Below, in pieces: positions 11,490 to 24,520 of a stretch of 64,000 nucleotides of DNA. The notes beneath the pieces are model-generated. The model was given only the letters and a program-made list of their open reading frames with translations. It had not been told where the DNA came from and did no database searches. Numbering within the stretch: position 1 is the first letter of the stretch; every line of letters starts with the position of its first letter. The DNA is from Prunus persica (lineage: Eukaryota > Streptophyta > Magnoliopsida > Rosales > Rosaceae). The DNA is taken from positions 21,724,706 to 21,788,705 of the forward strand of contig NC_034009.1 of assembly GCF_000346465.2 (NCBI RefSeq), given 5' to 3'. A program made the translations under genes and the position numbers.

Positions 11490-13720
11490 GGGTGGAAGGA
11501 GTCATTTGGTGAGTTCTGAGCGAAATCCAATGTATAAAACTATGCAATACAACAACCACTCCATTTCAGAATGAACTTCATACGAACCTGAATTTGTCCA
11601 ATTTCGAGGACCAATCGATATGGGATTGAGTCCAAAACTTGGGAAACGTCAAAACATGGTGGGAGGAGTCATTTGGTGAGTTTTGAGTGAAATCCAATAT
11701 CTAAAACTATGCAATACAACAACCACTCCATTTCAGAACGAACTTAGTACGAACATGAAATGTCCAATTTCGTGGACCAATCGATATCGGATTGAGTCCA
11801 AAACTTGGGGAACATCATAATATGGTGGAGGAGTCATTTGGTGAGTTTTAAGTGAAATCCAATCTCTAAACCTATGCAGTACAGTAACCACTCCATTTCA
11901 GAACGAACTTCGTACGAACATGAATTGTGTAATTTCATGGACGAATGGATATCGGATTGAGTCCAAAACTTGGGGAACATCATAATACGGTGGGAGGAGT
12001 CATTTGGTGAGTTTTGAGTTAAATCGAATCTCTAAACCTATGGAATACACCACCCACTCCATTTCAGAACGAACTTCGTACGGACCTGACTTGTGCCATT
12101 TCATGGACCAATTGATATCGGATTGAGTCCAAAACTTGGGGAACATCAAAACATGGTGGGAGGAGTCATTTGGTGAGTTTTGAGTGAAATCCAAAATCTA
12201 AACCTATTCAATACAACAACCACCCCATTTCAGAACGAACTTCGTACAAACCTGAATTGTCCAATTTCGTGGACCAATCAACATCGGATTGACTCTAATA
12301 CTTGGAGAACATCATAATATGGTGCGAGGAGTCATTTGGTGAGCTTAGAGTGAAATCCAATCACGAACCCTGTGCAATACACCAACCACGCCATTTCAGA
12401 ACGAACTTCGTACGAACCTGAATTGTGCAATTTCATGGACCAATTGATATCGGATTGAGTCCAAAACTTGGGGAACATCATAATATGGTGGGAGGAGTCA
12501 TTCGGTGAGTTTTGAGTGAAATGAAATCTTTAAAACTATGCAACAGAACAACCACTCCATTTCAGAACGAACTTCGTACGAACATGAATTGTCCAATTTC
12601 ATGGACCAATCGATATTGGATTGAGTCCAAAATTTGGGGAACATCAAAACATAGTGGGAGGAGTCATTTGGTGAGTTCTGAGTGAAAGCCAATATCTAAA
12701 ACTATGCAATACAACAACCACTCCATTTCAGAACGAACTTCGTACGAACCTGAAATGTCCAATTTCGTGGACCAATCGATATCGGATTGAGTCTAAAACT
12801 TGGGGGAACATCTTAATATGGTGGAGGAGTCATTTGGTGGGTTTTGAGTGAAATCCAGTCTCTAAACCTATGTAATACACTAACCACTCCATTTCAGAAC
12901 GAACTTCGTACGAACAAGAACTGTGCAATTTCATGGACCAATTGATATCGGATTGAGTCCAAAACTTGGGGAACATCATAATATGGTGGGAGGAGTCATT
13001 TGGTGAGTTTTGAGGGAAATCCAATCTCTAAACCTATGCAATACACCGACCACTCCATTTCAGAACGAACATCATATGAACCGGAATTGTCCAATTTCAG
13101 GGACCAATCGAAATCGGATTGAGTTCAAAACTTGGGGAACATCATAATATGGTGGGAGGAGTGATTTGGTTGGTTTTGAGTGAAATACAATCTATAAATC
13201 TATGCAATATACCAACCACTCCATTTAAGAACAAACTTCGTACGAACCTGAATTGTCCAATTTCATGGACCAATCGATATCGGAGTGAGTCCAAAACTTG
13301 GGGAACATCATCATATGGTGGGAGGAGTCATTTGGTGGGTTTTGAGTTAAATCCAATCCCTAAACCTATGCAATACCCCAACCACTCCATTTCAGAACGA
13401 ACTTCGTACGAACATGAATTGTGCAATTTCATGGACCAATTGATATCGGATTGAGTCCAAAACTTGGGGAACATCATAATATGGTGGGAGGAGTCATTTG
13501 GTGACTTTTGAGGGAAATCCAATCTCTAAACCTATGCAATACACCGACCACTCCATTTCAGAACAAACCTCGTACGAACCGGAATTGTCCAATTTCAGGG
13601 ACCAATCGATATCCGATTGAGTTCAAAACTTGGGAAACATCATAATATGGTGGGAGGAGTGATTTGGTGGGTTTTGAGTGAAATCCAATCTATAAACTAT
13701 GCAATATACCAACCACTCCA
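11490..13720. repeat. Trimeric higher-order repeat, period 498 bp, about 4.4 units
   Basis: Three diagnostic monomer types recur every 498 bp. The variant with TGTG before the (CA)ATTTCATGG segment is at 11923, 12421, 12919 and 13417. AAAACATGGT or AAAACATAGT is at 11651, 12148 and 12646. GTGATTTGGT followed by a CTATAAA variant is at 13161 and 13659. Spacings of 497-498 equal three monomers. This is the most regular higher-order structure visible in the window. Confidence 0.9.
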
Positions 13721-15725
13721 TTTAAGACGAACTCGTACGAACTGAATTGTCCAATTTTCATGGACCAATCGATATCGGATTGAGCCCAAAATTTAGGGAA
13801 CATCATAATATGATGGGAGGAGTCATTGGTGACTTTTGAGCGAAATCCAGTGGCTAAAACTATGCAATACACCAACCACTCCATTTCAGAATGAACTTCG
13901 TACGAGCCTGAATTGTCCAATTTCATGGACCAATCGATATCGGATTGAGTCCAAAACTTTAGGAACATCACAATATGGTGGGTGGAGTCATTTGGTGGGT
14001 TTTGAGTCAAATCCAATCACTACAACTATGCAATACACCAACCACTCCATTTCATAACGAACTTCGTACGAGCCTGAATTGTCCAATTTCATAGACCAAT
14101 GAATATCGGATTGAGTCCAAAACTTGGGGAACATCATAATCTTGTAGGGGGAGTCATTTGGTGGGTTACGAGTGAAATCCAATCTCTAGAAGTGTACAAT
14201 ATACCAACCGCTCCATTTCATAACGAACTTCGTACGAACCTGAATTGTCCAATTTCATGCACCAATCAATATTGGATTGAGTCCAAAACTTGGGGAACAT
14301 CACAATATGGTAAGAGGAGTCATTTGGTCAGTTTTGAGAGAAATCCAATGGCTAAAACTATGCAATACACCAACCGCTCCATTTTAGAGCCAACTTCGTG
14401 CGAACCGGAATTGTCCAATTTCATGGACCAATCGTTATCGGATTGAAATGAAAACTTAGGGAACATCATAATTTTGTGGGAGGAGTCATTTGGTGAGTTT
14501 TGAGTGAAATCCAATGGCAAAAATTATGCAATACACCAACCACTCCATTTCATAACGAACTTCTTACGAACCTGAATTGTCCAATTTCATGGACCGATCG
14601 ATATCTGTTTGAGTACAAAACTTGGGGAACAGCATAAATTTGTGGGAGGAGTCTTTTGGTGAATTTTGAGTAAAATCCAATTGCCAAAACTATGCAATAC
14701 AGCAACCACTCCATTTCAGAATGAACTTCGTACGAACTTGAATTGTGCGATTTCATGGACCAATCGATATCAGACTAAGTCCAAAACTTGGGGAACCTCA
14801 TAATATTGTGGTAGGAGTCATTTGGTGGGTTTTGAGAGAAATCCAATCTCTAGGACAATAAAACACACCAGCCACTACATTTGAGAACGAACTTCGTACG
14901 AACCTGAAATGTCTAATTTCATGGACCAATCGATATTGGATTGAGTCCAAAACTTGGGGAACGTCCTAATATAGTGCGAGGACTCATTTGGTGGTCTGTG
15001 AGTGAAATACAATCTCTAGACCTATGCAATACACCAACGACTCCATTTCAGAACGAACTTCGTACGAACATGAATTGCCCAATTTCCTAAACCAATTGAT
15101 ATCAGATTGAGTCCAAAACTTGCGGACCATCATAATACTGTGGGAGAAGTCATTTGGTGGGTTTTGAGTGAAATCCAATCTCTAGAACTACACAATAAAC
15201 CAACCACACCATTTCAGAATGAATTTCGAACGAAACTGAACTGTCCAATTTGATGGACCAATTGATATCGGATTAAGCCCAAAACTTGGGTAACATCATA
15301 ATATGGTGGGAGCAGTCATTTGGTGAGTTTTGAGTCAAATTCTACGGCTAAAACTATGCAATACACCAACCACTCCACTTTATAACGAACTTCGTACAAA
15401 CCTGAATTGTCCAATTTCATGGACAAATCAATATCCGGATGAGTGCAAAACTTGCGGAAGATCATAATATGGTGGAAGGAGTCATTTGGTGAGTTTTGAG
15501 TGAAATCCAATTGCCAAAACTATGCAATACAACAACCAGTCCGTTGTATAAAGAATTTCGTACGAACCTAAATTGTGCAATTTCGTGGACCAATCGATAT
15601 CGGATTGAGTCCAAACTTGGGGAACATCATAATATGGTGGGAGGAGTCATTTAGTGGGTTCTGAGTGAAATCAAATCCGTAGAACTATGCAATACACCAA
15701 CCACTCCATTTCACAATGACTTTCG

Positions 15726-15826
15726 TAATATGGTGGAAGGGGTCATTTCAAATTTCAAGAACCAATCGATATTGGACTAAGTCCAAAACTTGGGGAACAT
15801 CATAATATGGTGGAAGGGGTCATTTC
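15726..15826. repeat. Out-of-register 24-bp copy within a monomer
   Basis: The 24 bp beginning TAATATGGTGGAAGGGG and ending GTCATTTC occur at 15726-15749 and again at 15803-15826. The first copy sits where the monomer should continue TTCGTACGAACC, so it has replaced part of the normal sequence. The second is in the normal place. This looks like a template-switch or patchy conversion scar. Confidence 0.85.
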
Positions 15827-16749
15827 GGGAGTTTTGAGTCAAATCAGATTGCCAAAACTTTGCCATACACCAACTACTCCGTTTCAGAACGTACTTTGTA
15901 CGAACTTGAATTGTCCGATTTCATGGACCAAAATTTGGGGAACCCCATAATATTGTGGGGGGAGTCATTTGGTGGGTTTTGAGAGAAATCCAATGTCTCG
16001 AACTATACGACACACCAACAACTTCATTTCATAACGAATTTCGTACGAACCTGAATTGTCCAATTTCATGGACCAATCGATATCGGATTGAGTCCAAAAC
16101 TTGGGGAACATCATAATATGGTGGGTGGTGTCATTTGGTGGGTTATGAGGGAAGTCCAATATCTAGAACTATGCAATACACCAACCACTCCATTTTAGAA
16201 CGAGCTTCGTACGAACATGAATTGTCCAATTTCATGGACCAATCGATATCGGATTGGGTACAAAACTTCGGGAACATCATAATATGATGGGAGGAGTCAT
16301 TTGGTGAGTTTTGAGTAAATCCAATGGCTAAAACGATACAATACACCAACCACTCCATTTCAAAACGACATTCTTACGAGCCTGGATTGTCCAATTTCAT
16401 GGACCAATCAATATCGGATTAAGTCCAAAACGTGGGAAACATCATAATATGGAGGGTGGAGTCATTTGGTGTGTTTTGAGTCAAATCCAATCCCTACAAC
16501 TACGCAATACACCAACCACTCCATTTCATAACGAACTTCGTACGAACCTGAATTGTCCAATTTCATGGACCAATCGATATCGTATTGAGTCCAAAACTTG
16601 GGGAACATCATATTATGGTGGGAGGAGTCATTTGGAGACTTTTGAGTGAAATCCAATGCCTAAAACAATGTAAGACCCCAACCACTCCATTTCAGAACGA
16701 ACTTCGTATGAGCCTGAATTGTCCAATTTTATGGACCAATCGATATCGG

Positions 16750-17805
16750 ATTGAGTCCAAAACTTGGGGAGCGTCATAATATGGTGGGTGGAGTCATTTG
16801 GTGGGTTTTGAGTCAAATCCAATCTCTACAACTATGCAATGCACCAACCACCCCATTTCATAACGAACTTCATACGAACCTGAATTGTCCAATTTCATGG
16901 AGCAATCGATATCGGATTGAGTCCAAAACTTGAGGAACATCATAATGTTGTGGGAGGAGTCATTTGGTGAGTTTGAGTGAAATCCAACCTCTAAAACTAT
17001 GCAATACACCAACCACTCCATTTCAGAACAAAATTCGTACAAACCTGAATTGTCCAATTTCATGGACCAATCGATATCGGATTGAGTACAAAACTTGGAG
17101 CACGTCATAATATGGTTCGAAGAGTCATTTGGTGGGTTTTGAGTGAAATCCAATCTCTACAACTACGCAATACACCAACCACTCCGTTTCAGAACGAACT
17201 TCATACTAACCTGAATTATCCAATTTCATAAACCAATCGATATCAGATTGAGTCCAAAACTTGGGGAACATCATAACAAGGTGGGAGGAGTCATTTGGTG
17301 GGTTTTTAGTGAAATCCAATCTCTTGAATTATGTAATGCACCAACCACTCAATTTCATAACAAACTTCGGACGAACGGGAATTGTCCAATACACCAACCA
17401 CTCCATTTCAAAACGAATTTCGTACGAACCTAAATTGTCCAATTTTATGCACCAATCGATATCGGATTGAGTCCAAAACTTGGGGAACATCATAATATGG
17501 TGGGAGGAGTCATTTGGTGGGTTTTTAGTGAAATCCAATCTCTAGAACTATGCAATACCCCAACCACTTTAGTTCAGAATGAACCTCGTACGAACCTAAA
17601 TTGTCCAATTTCGTGGACCAATCGATAACGGATTGAGTGCAAAACTTGGGGAACATCATAATATGGTGGGAGGAGTCATCTGGTGACTTTTGAGTGAAAT
17701 CCAATGGCTAAAACTGTGCAATACACCAACCACTCCATTTCAGAACGAACTTCGTACGAGCCTGAATTGTCCTATTTCATGGACCAATCGATATCGGATT
17801 GAGTC
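16750..17805. repeat. Segmental duplication, copy 1 (1,551/1,539-bp offset)
   Basis: Shares rare features with 18301-19345. AGCGTCATAA is at 16770 and 18321. A truncated monomer reads ACGGGAATTGTCCAAT and then restarts at ACACCAACCACT. The GGAGTCATCTGGTGAC variant is at 17672 and 19211. The offset falls from 1,551 to 1,539 because copy 2 lost 12 bp. Confidence 0.88.
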
Positions 17806-18300
17806 CAAAACTTGGGGAACATCATAATGTTGTGGGAGGAATCATTTTGTGAGTTTTGAGTGAAATCCAATGGCTAAAAGGATGCAATACACCAACCACT
17901 CCATTTCAGACCGACATTCTTACGAACATGAATTGTCCGATTTCATGGACCAATCGATATCGGATTGAACCCAAAACTTGGGGAACATCAAAATACGGTG
18001 GGAGGAGTCATTTGGTGGGTTTTGAGTCAAATCCAATCTCTACAACTATGTAATACACCAACCACTCCATTTCATTTCATAACGAACATCGTATGAACCT
18101 ACATTGTCCAATTTCATGGACCAAACGATATCGGATTGAGTACAAAACATGGGGAACATCATAATATGGTGGGATGATTGATCTGGTGACTTTTGAGTGA
18201 AATCCAATGGCTAAAACTATGCAATACACCAACCACTCCATTTCTGAATGAACTTCGTACGAGCCTGAATTGTCCAATTTCATAGACCAATCGATATCGG

Positions 18301-19345
18301 ATTGAGTCCAAAACTTGGAGAGCGTCATAATATGGTGGGTGGAGTCATTTGGTGGGTTTCGAGTCAAATCCAATCTCTACAACTATGCAATACACCAACC
18401 ACCCCATTTCATAACGAACTTCGTACGAACCTGAATTGTCCAATTTCATGTCGGATTGAGGCCAAAACTTGAGGAACATCATAGTGTTGTGGGAGAAGTC
18501 ATTTGGTGGTTTTGAGTAAAATCCAACCTCTAAAACTATGCAATACACCAACCACTCCATTTCAAAACAAAATTCGTACAAACCTGAATTGTCCAATTTC
18601 ATGGACCAATCGATATCGGATTGAGTCCAAAACTTGGAGTATGTTATAATATGGTTGAAGGAGTCATTTGGTGGGTTTTGAGTGAAATCCAATCTCTACA
18701 ACTATGCAATACACTAACTACTCCGCTTCAGAACGAACTTCGTACGAACCTGAATTATCCAATTTCATAGACCAATCGATATCGGATTAAGTCCAAAACT
18801 TGGGGAACATCATAATAAGGTGGGAGGAGTCATTTGGTGGGTTTTTAGTGAAATCCAATCTCTTGAATTATGCAATGCACCAACCACTCAATTTCATAAC
18901 AAACTTCGGACGAACGGGAATTGTCCAATACACCAACCACTCAATTTCAAAACGAATTTCGTACGAACCTAAATTGTCCAATTTCATGCACCAATCGATA
19001 TCAGATTGAGTCCAAAACTTGGGGAACATCATCATATGGTGGGAGGAGTCATTTGGTGGGTTTTTAGTGAAATCCAATCTCTAGAACTATGCAATACCCC
19101 AACCACTTTAGTTTAGAATGAACCTCGTACGAACCTAAATTGTCCAATTTCGTGGACCAATCGATATCGGATTGAGTCCAAAACTTGGGGAACATCATAA
19201 TATGGTGGGAGGAGTCATCTGGTGACTTTTGAGTGAAATCCAACGGCTAAAACTATGCAACACACCAACCACTCCATTTCAGAACGAACTTCGTACGAGC
19301 CTGAATTGTCCTATTTCATGGATCAATCGATATCGCATTGAGTCC
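18301..19345. repeat. Segmental duplication, copy 2
   Basis: Partner of 16750-17805. Near 18449 the sequence jumps from CAATTTCATG to TCGGATTGAGGCC, missing about 12 bp (GACCAATCGATA) present in copy 1. The truncated-monomer junction near 18926 is identical in layout to that near 17387. Confidence 0.88.
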
Positions 19346-22093
19346 AAAACTTGGGGAACATCATATTATGGTGGGAGGAGTCATTTGGTGACTTTTGAGT
19401 GAAATACAATGCCTAAAACAATGTAATACAGCGGCCACTCCATTTCAGCACGAACTTCGTACGAGCCTGAATTGTCCAATTTCATGGACCAATCGATATC
19501 GGATTGAGTCCAAAACTTGGGGTACATCATATTATGGTTGGATGAGTCATTTGGTGGGTTTTGAGTGAAATCCAATGGCTAAAACTACGCAAAAAACCTA
19601 CACCAACCACTGCATTTCCGAACGAACTTCGTACGTACCTAAATTGTCCAATTTCAGGGACCAATCGATATCGGATTGAGTCCGAAACTTGGGCAACATC
19701 ATAATGTTGTGGCAGGAGTCATTTGGTGAGTTTTGATTGAAATCCAATCTCTAGAACTATATAATACACCAACCACACCATTTCAGAATGAACTTCGTAA
19801 GAACGTGAATTGTTCGATTTCACGTACCGATCGATATCGGATTGAGTCCAAAACTTGGGGAACATCACAATATGCTGAGAAGGGTCGTTTGGTGAGTTTT
19901 GTGTGAAATCCAATGGCTAAAACTATGCAATACACCAACCACTACATTTCAGAACGAACTTCGTTCGAACCTGAATTATCCAATTTCACGGACCAATCGA
20001 TATCGGATTGAGTCCAAAACTTGGGGAACATCATAATATGGTGGGAGAGTCATTTGGTGAGTTCTGAGTGAAATCCAATCTCTAAAACTATGCAATACAA
20101 CAATCACTCCATTTCTGAACGAACTTCGTACGAACCTGAATTATCCAATTTCGTGGACCAATTGATATCGGATTGAGTCCAAAACTTGGGGAACATCATA
20201 ATATGGTGGGAGGAGTCGTTTCGTGAGTTTTCAGTGAAATCCAATGCCTAAAACTATGTAATACACCAACCACTCCATTTCAGAACAAACTTCGTACGAG
20301 CCTGAATTGTCCAATTCCATGGACCAATCGATATCGGATTGAGTCCAAAACTTCGGGTACATCATAATATGATTGGACGAGTTATTTGGTGGGTTTTCAG
20401 TGAAATCCAGTGGCTAAAACTACGCAAAAAACCTACACCAACCACTCCATTTCAGAACGAACTTCGTACGAACCTAAATTGTTCAATTTCATGGGCCAAT
20501 CGATATCGGATTGAGTCCAAAACTTGGGGAACATCATAATACGGTGGGAGTAGTCATTTGGTGTCTTTTGAGTGAAATCAAATGGCTAAAACTATGCAAT
20601 ACAACAACCACTCCATTTCCGAAGGAATTTCGTACGAGTATGAATTGTCCAATTTCATGGACCAATCGATATCGGATGGAGTCCAAACTTGGGGAGCATC
20701 AACATTTGGTGGGTTTTGAGTCAAATCCAATCTCTACGACTATGGAATACACCAACCACTCCATTTCATCACGAACTTCGTACGAACCTGAATTGTCCAA
20801 TGTCATGGACCAATTGATATCGTATTGAGTCCAAAACTTGGGCAACATCATAATATGGTGGGAGGAGTCATTTGGTGACTTTTGAGTGAAATCCAACGCC
20901 TAAAACTGTGTAATACACCAACCATTCCATTTCAGAACGAATTTTCGTACGAGCCTGAATTGTCCAATTTCATGGACCAATCTATATCGGATTGAGTCCA
21001 AAACTTGGGGTACATCATAATATGGTTGGAGTCATTTGGTGGGTTTTGAGTGAAATCCAATCTCTACAACTATGCAATACACCAACCACTCCATTTCATA
21101 TCGAACTTCGTACGAACCTGAATTGCCCTATTTCATGGACCAATCGATATCGGATTGAGTCGAAAACTTGGGGAACATCATATTATGGTGGAAGGAGTCA
21201 TTTGGTGAGTTTTCAGTGAAATCCAATGGCTGAAACTGTGCAATACACCAACCACTCCATTTCATAACAAACTTCGTACGAACGTGAATTGTCCAATTTC
21301 ATGGAGCAATTGATATCGGATTGAGTCCAAAACTTGAGGAACATCATAATGTTGTGGGAGGAGTCATTTGTGGGGTTTGACTGAAATCGAATCTCTAGAA
21401 CTATACAATACACCAACCACTCCATTTCAGAACGAATTTCGTACGAACCTGAATTGTCCAATTTCATGAAGCAATCGATATCGGATTGAGTCGAAAACTT
21501 GAGGAACATCATAATGTTGTGGGAGGAGTCATTTGGCGTGTTTTGAGTGAAATCCAACCTCTAGAACTATGCAGTACACAAACCACTCCATTTCAGAAAA
21601 AACTTCGTACAAACCTGAATTGTCCAATTTCATGGACCAATCGATATCGGATTGATTCCAAAACTTAGGGAACATCATAATATGCTGAGAGGAGTCATTT
21701 GGTGAGTTTTGTGTGAAATCCAATGGCTAAAACTACGCAAAAAACCTACACCAACCACTCCATTTCAGAACGAACTTCGTACGAACCTAAATTGTCCAAT
21801 TTCGTGGACCAATCGATATCGGATTGAGTCCAAAACTTGGGGAACATCATAATATGTTGGGATGACTCATTTGGTGGGTTTTGAGTAAAATCAAATCTCT
21901 AGAACTATGCAATACACGAACCACTCCATTTCAGAACGAACTTGATAAGAACCTAAATTTTCCAATTTTATGGACCAATGGATATCGAATTGAGTCCAAA
22001 ACTTGGGGATCATCATAATATGATGGGAGGAGTCATTTGGTGGGTTTTGAGTGAAATCCAATCTCTAGAACTATGCAATACCCCAACCACTCC

Positions 22094-23065
22094 ATCATCT
22101 AGTCCTTCTCCTCTCTTTATCCTATCTATGTATTTCTTATTTTATGTATTCAGAGTTATGTCTAACTAATCCATTTAGTTAGGGCTTAGGATGAAGCCCT
22201 AGTCATGAATATTCAATGTTATGGATGATTTTATAGTTAATTGATTTCCTTGCTTTTATTATCAAGTTGTTAATCTCCAGTTTATTATGTGCTTGATGTA
22301 TGTTTTCTTGGAGTAGCTAACTAGGATTTTATGCATCTCGCACAGGTTGGGACGGGGTTTAGATTCACCAATTCTACTCTCCTTTCACAAGAAACACATG
22401 AATGGCCTAAGAATCATTCAAGGGGTTAATAACCATAGGTTGACTAGGATAGATACCATGTTCTAGGACTTGTGTGATTATCATATTCTCAAGGAGCTTA
22501 ATGACTCTTGTATGCTTTATTCTAAGTAGATACCATGCCTAGGTTGCATATTAGAGATCACGTGTTGTGTAGATACCATGCATAATCACATGCCTTAGGA
22601 GAATCATGCATCCTGCACCTAGAAACCATAGGCTTGTATGCGATAATCTATTATTGATGAAGCTTGAGTCAATTTCTATGCATTCATAACTTGGATAGGA
22701 AAACTAGTGGTGGATTCCAAGGCTCTGACACCTCTTAATTATTGTTTCATTTCACTTTCTTCTTTTCGTTTCAACAACAAAACCCCTCATTTCGAGTGCG
22801 TGTGTGGTGCTAGGATTCTGTCCTAGACCTTGAGTAATTAGCAAGAGGCATTGTTGAATTCGACCTTGCCTTTAGCTAGTTAGTTAGTTTCTTTGTTCTA
22901 TGTTTTTCTCGCATTCTAAGTAATTCAACTTGGAACTAAGTTACCATTCTCCGTGGGATCGACCTCGTATTTAAATAAGCTATACTATAAATGGTTCGTA
23001 CAATTGCGAGAATTAAAGTTGCTGTGTTTAATAACACATTTTAGTTGTTAAGAATAGGAGCAACA
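22094..23065 (+). mobile_element. LTR-2, 5'-truncated copy (plus orientation)
   Basis: About 972 bp matching, inverted, the inner half of the solo LTR at 35403-37391. It runs from CATCTAGTCCTTCTCCTCTC through the AGGGCTT/AAGCCCT hairpin (about 22183) to the 3' terminus ending GCAACA. The U3 half and its TATA box are absent. The left junction lies in the word CCAT, which both the satellite (CACTCCAT) and the intact LTR (CACCATCTAG) contain, suggesting a microhomology-mediated deletion. The right junction returns directly to satellite (GGTGGGAGGAGTC). Repeated phrases ATACCATG in this region are family features also seen in the intact copy. Confidence 0.92.
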
Positions 23066-23539
23066 GGTGGGAGGAGTCATTTGGTGAATTTTGAATGAAA
23101 TACAATGGCTAAAACTATGCAATACACCACCCACTCCATTTCAGAACGAACTTCGTAGGAACCTAAATTGTCCAATTTTATGGACCAATCAATATCGAAT
23201 TGAGTCCCAAACATGGGGTACATCATAATATGGTGGGAGGAGTCATTTGGTGGGTTTTGAGTGAAATCCAATCTCTAGAACTATGCAACGCACCAACCAC
23301 TCCATTTCATAACGAACTTCGTACGAACCTGAATTGTCCAATTTCATGGACCAATCGATATCGGATTGAGTCCAAAACTTGGGGAACATCATAATATGGT
23401 GGGAGGAGTCATTTGGTGGGTTTTGAGTGAAATTCAATCTCTAGAAATACGCAATACACCAACCACTCCATTTCAGAACGAACTTCGTACGAACCTAAAT
23501 TGTCCAATTTCTTGGACCAATCGATATCGGATTGAGTCC

Positions 23540-24520
23540 AAAACTTGGGGCACATTATAATATGGTTGGAGGAGTCAGTTGGTGGGTTTTGAGTGAAATC
23601 CAATCTCTACAACTATGCAATACACCAACCACTCCATTTCATAACGAACTTCGTACGAACTAGAATTGTCCAATTTCATGGACCAATCGATATCGGATTG
23701 AGTCCAAAACTTGGGGAACATCATAATATGATGGGTGGAGTCATTTGGTGAGTTTGGAATGAAATCCAATCGCTAAAACTATGCACTACACCAACCACTC
23801 CATTTCAGAAGGAACTTCGTATGAACTAGCATTGTCCGATTTCATGGACCAATCGATATCAGATTGAGTCCAAAACTTGGGGAACAACATAACATGGCGG
23901 GAGGAGTTATTTGGTGAGTTTTGAGTGAAATCCAATGGCTGAAACAGTGCAATACACCAACCACTCCATTTCATAACGAACTTCGTACGAACTTGAATTG
24001 TCCAATTTCATGGAGCAATCGATATCGAATTGAGTCCAAAACTTGAGGAACATCATAATGCTGTGGGAGGAGTCATTTGGTGAGTTTTGAGTGAAATCCA
24101 ACTGCTAGAAGTATGCAATACACCAACCACTCCATTTCAGAATGAACTTCGTACAAACCTGACTTGTCCAATTTCATGGACCAATCGATATCGGATTGAT
24201 TCCAAAACTTGGGGAACATCATAATATTGTGGGAGGAGTCATTTGGCGGGTTTTGAGTAAAATCCAATCTCTAGAACTGTACAATACACCAACCACTTCA
24301 TTTCAGAACGAACCTAAATTGTCCAAAACTTGGGGCACATTATAATATGGTTGGAGGAGTCAGTTGGTGGGTTTTGAGTGAAATCCAATCTCTACAACTA
24401 TGCAATACACCAACCACTCCATTTCATAACGAACTTCGTACGAACTAGAATTGTCCAATTTCATGGACCAATCGATATCGGATTGAGTCCAAAACTTGGG
24501 GAACACCATAATATGTTGAG
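23540..24520. repeat. Duplicated monomer pair, 785-bp offset, with recombination junction
   Basis: The private variants GGGGCACATTATAATATGG and GGAGTCAGTTGGTGGG, followed by CGTACGAACTAGAATTG, occur from about 23547 and again from about 24331. The offset of 785 bp is 4.7 monomers, not an integer. The junction near 24320 reads AAATTGTCCAAAACTTGG, fusing two monomer positions through the shared word GTCCA. Confidence 0.85.

Larger units (their letters stand above)
1995..22093. repeat. 166-bp satellite array, block A (about 121 monomers)
   Basis: Head-to-tail monomers of 166 bp, all in one orientation. Landmarks in order are GAGTCCAAAACTTGGGGAAC, ATCATAATATGGTGGGAGG, AGTCATTTGGTG, GAGTGAAATCCAATCTC, ACTATGCAATACACCAACC, ACTCCATTTCAGAACGAAC, TTCGTACGAACCTGAATTG, TCCAATTTCATGGACCAATC and GATATCGGATT. 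Neighbours are clearly diverged and many monomers carry small indels or partial deletions (for example near 9150, 13720 and 15720). Antisense frames starting MDFTQN and sense frames starting MSPKLGEHH recur every 166 bp. Since 166 is one more than a multiple of three, each frame closes after about 64 codons, so these are not genes. A centromeric role is inferred from monomer length and context. Confidence 0.97.
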
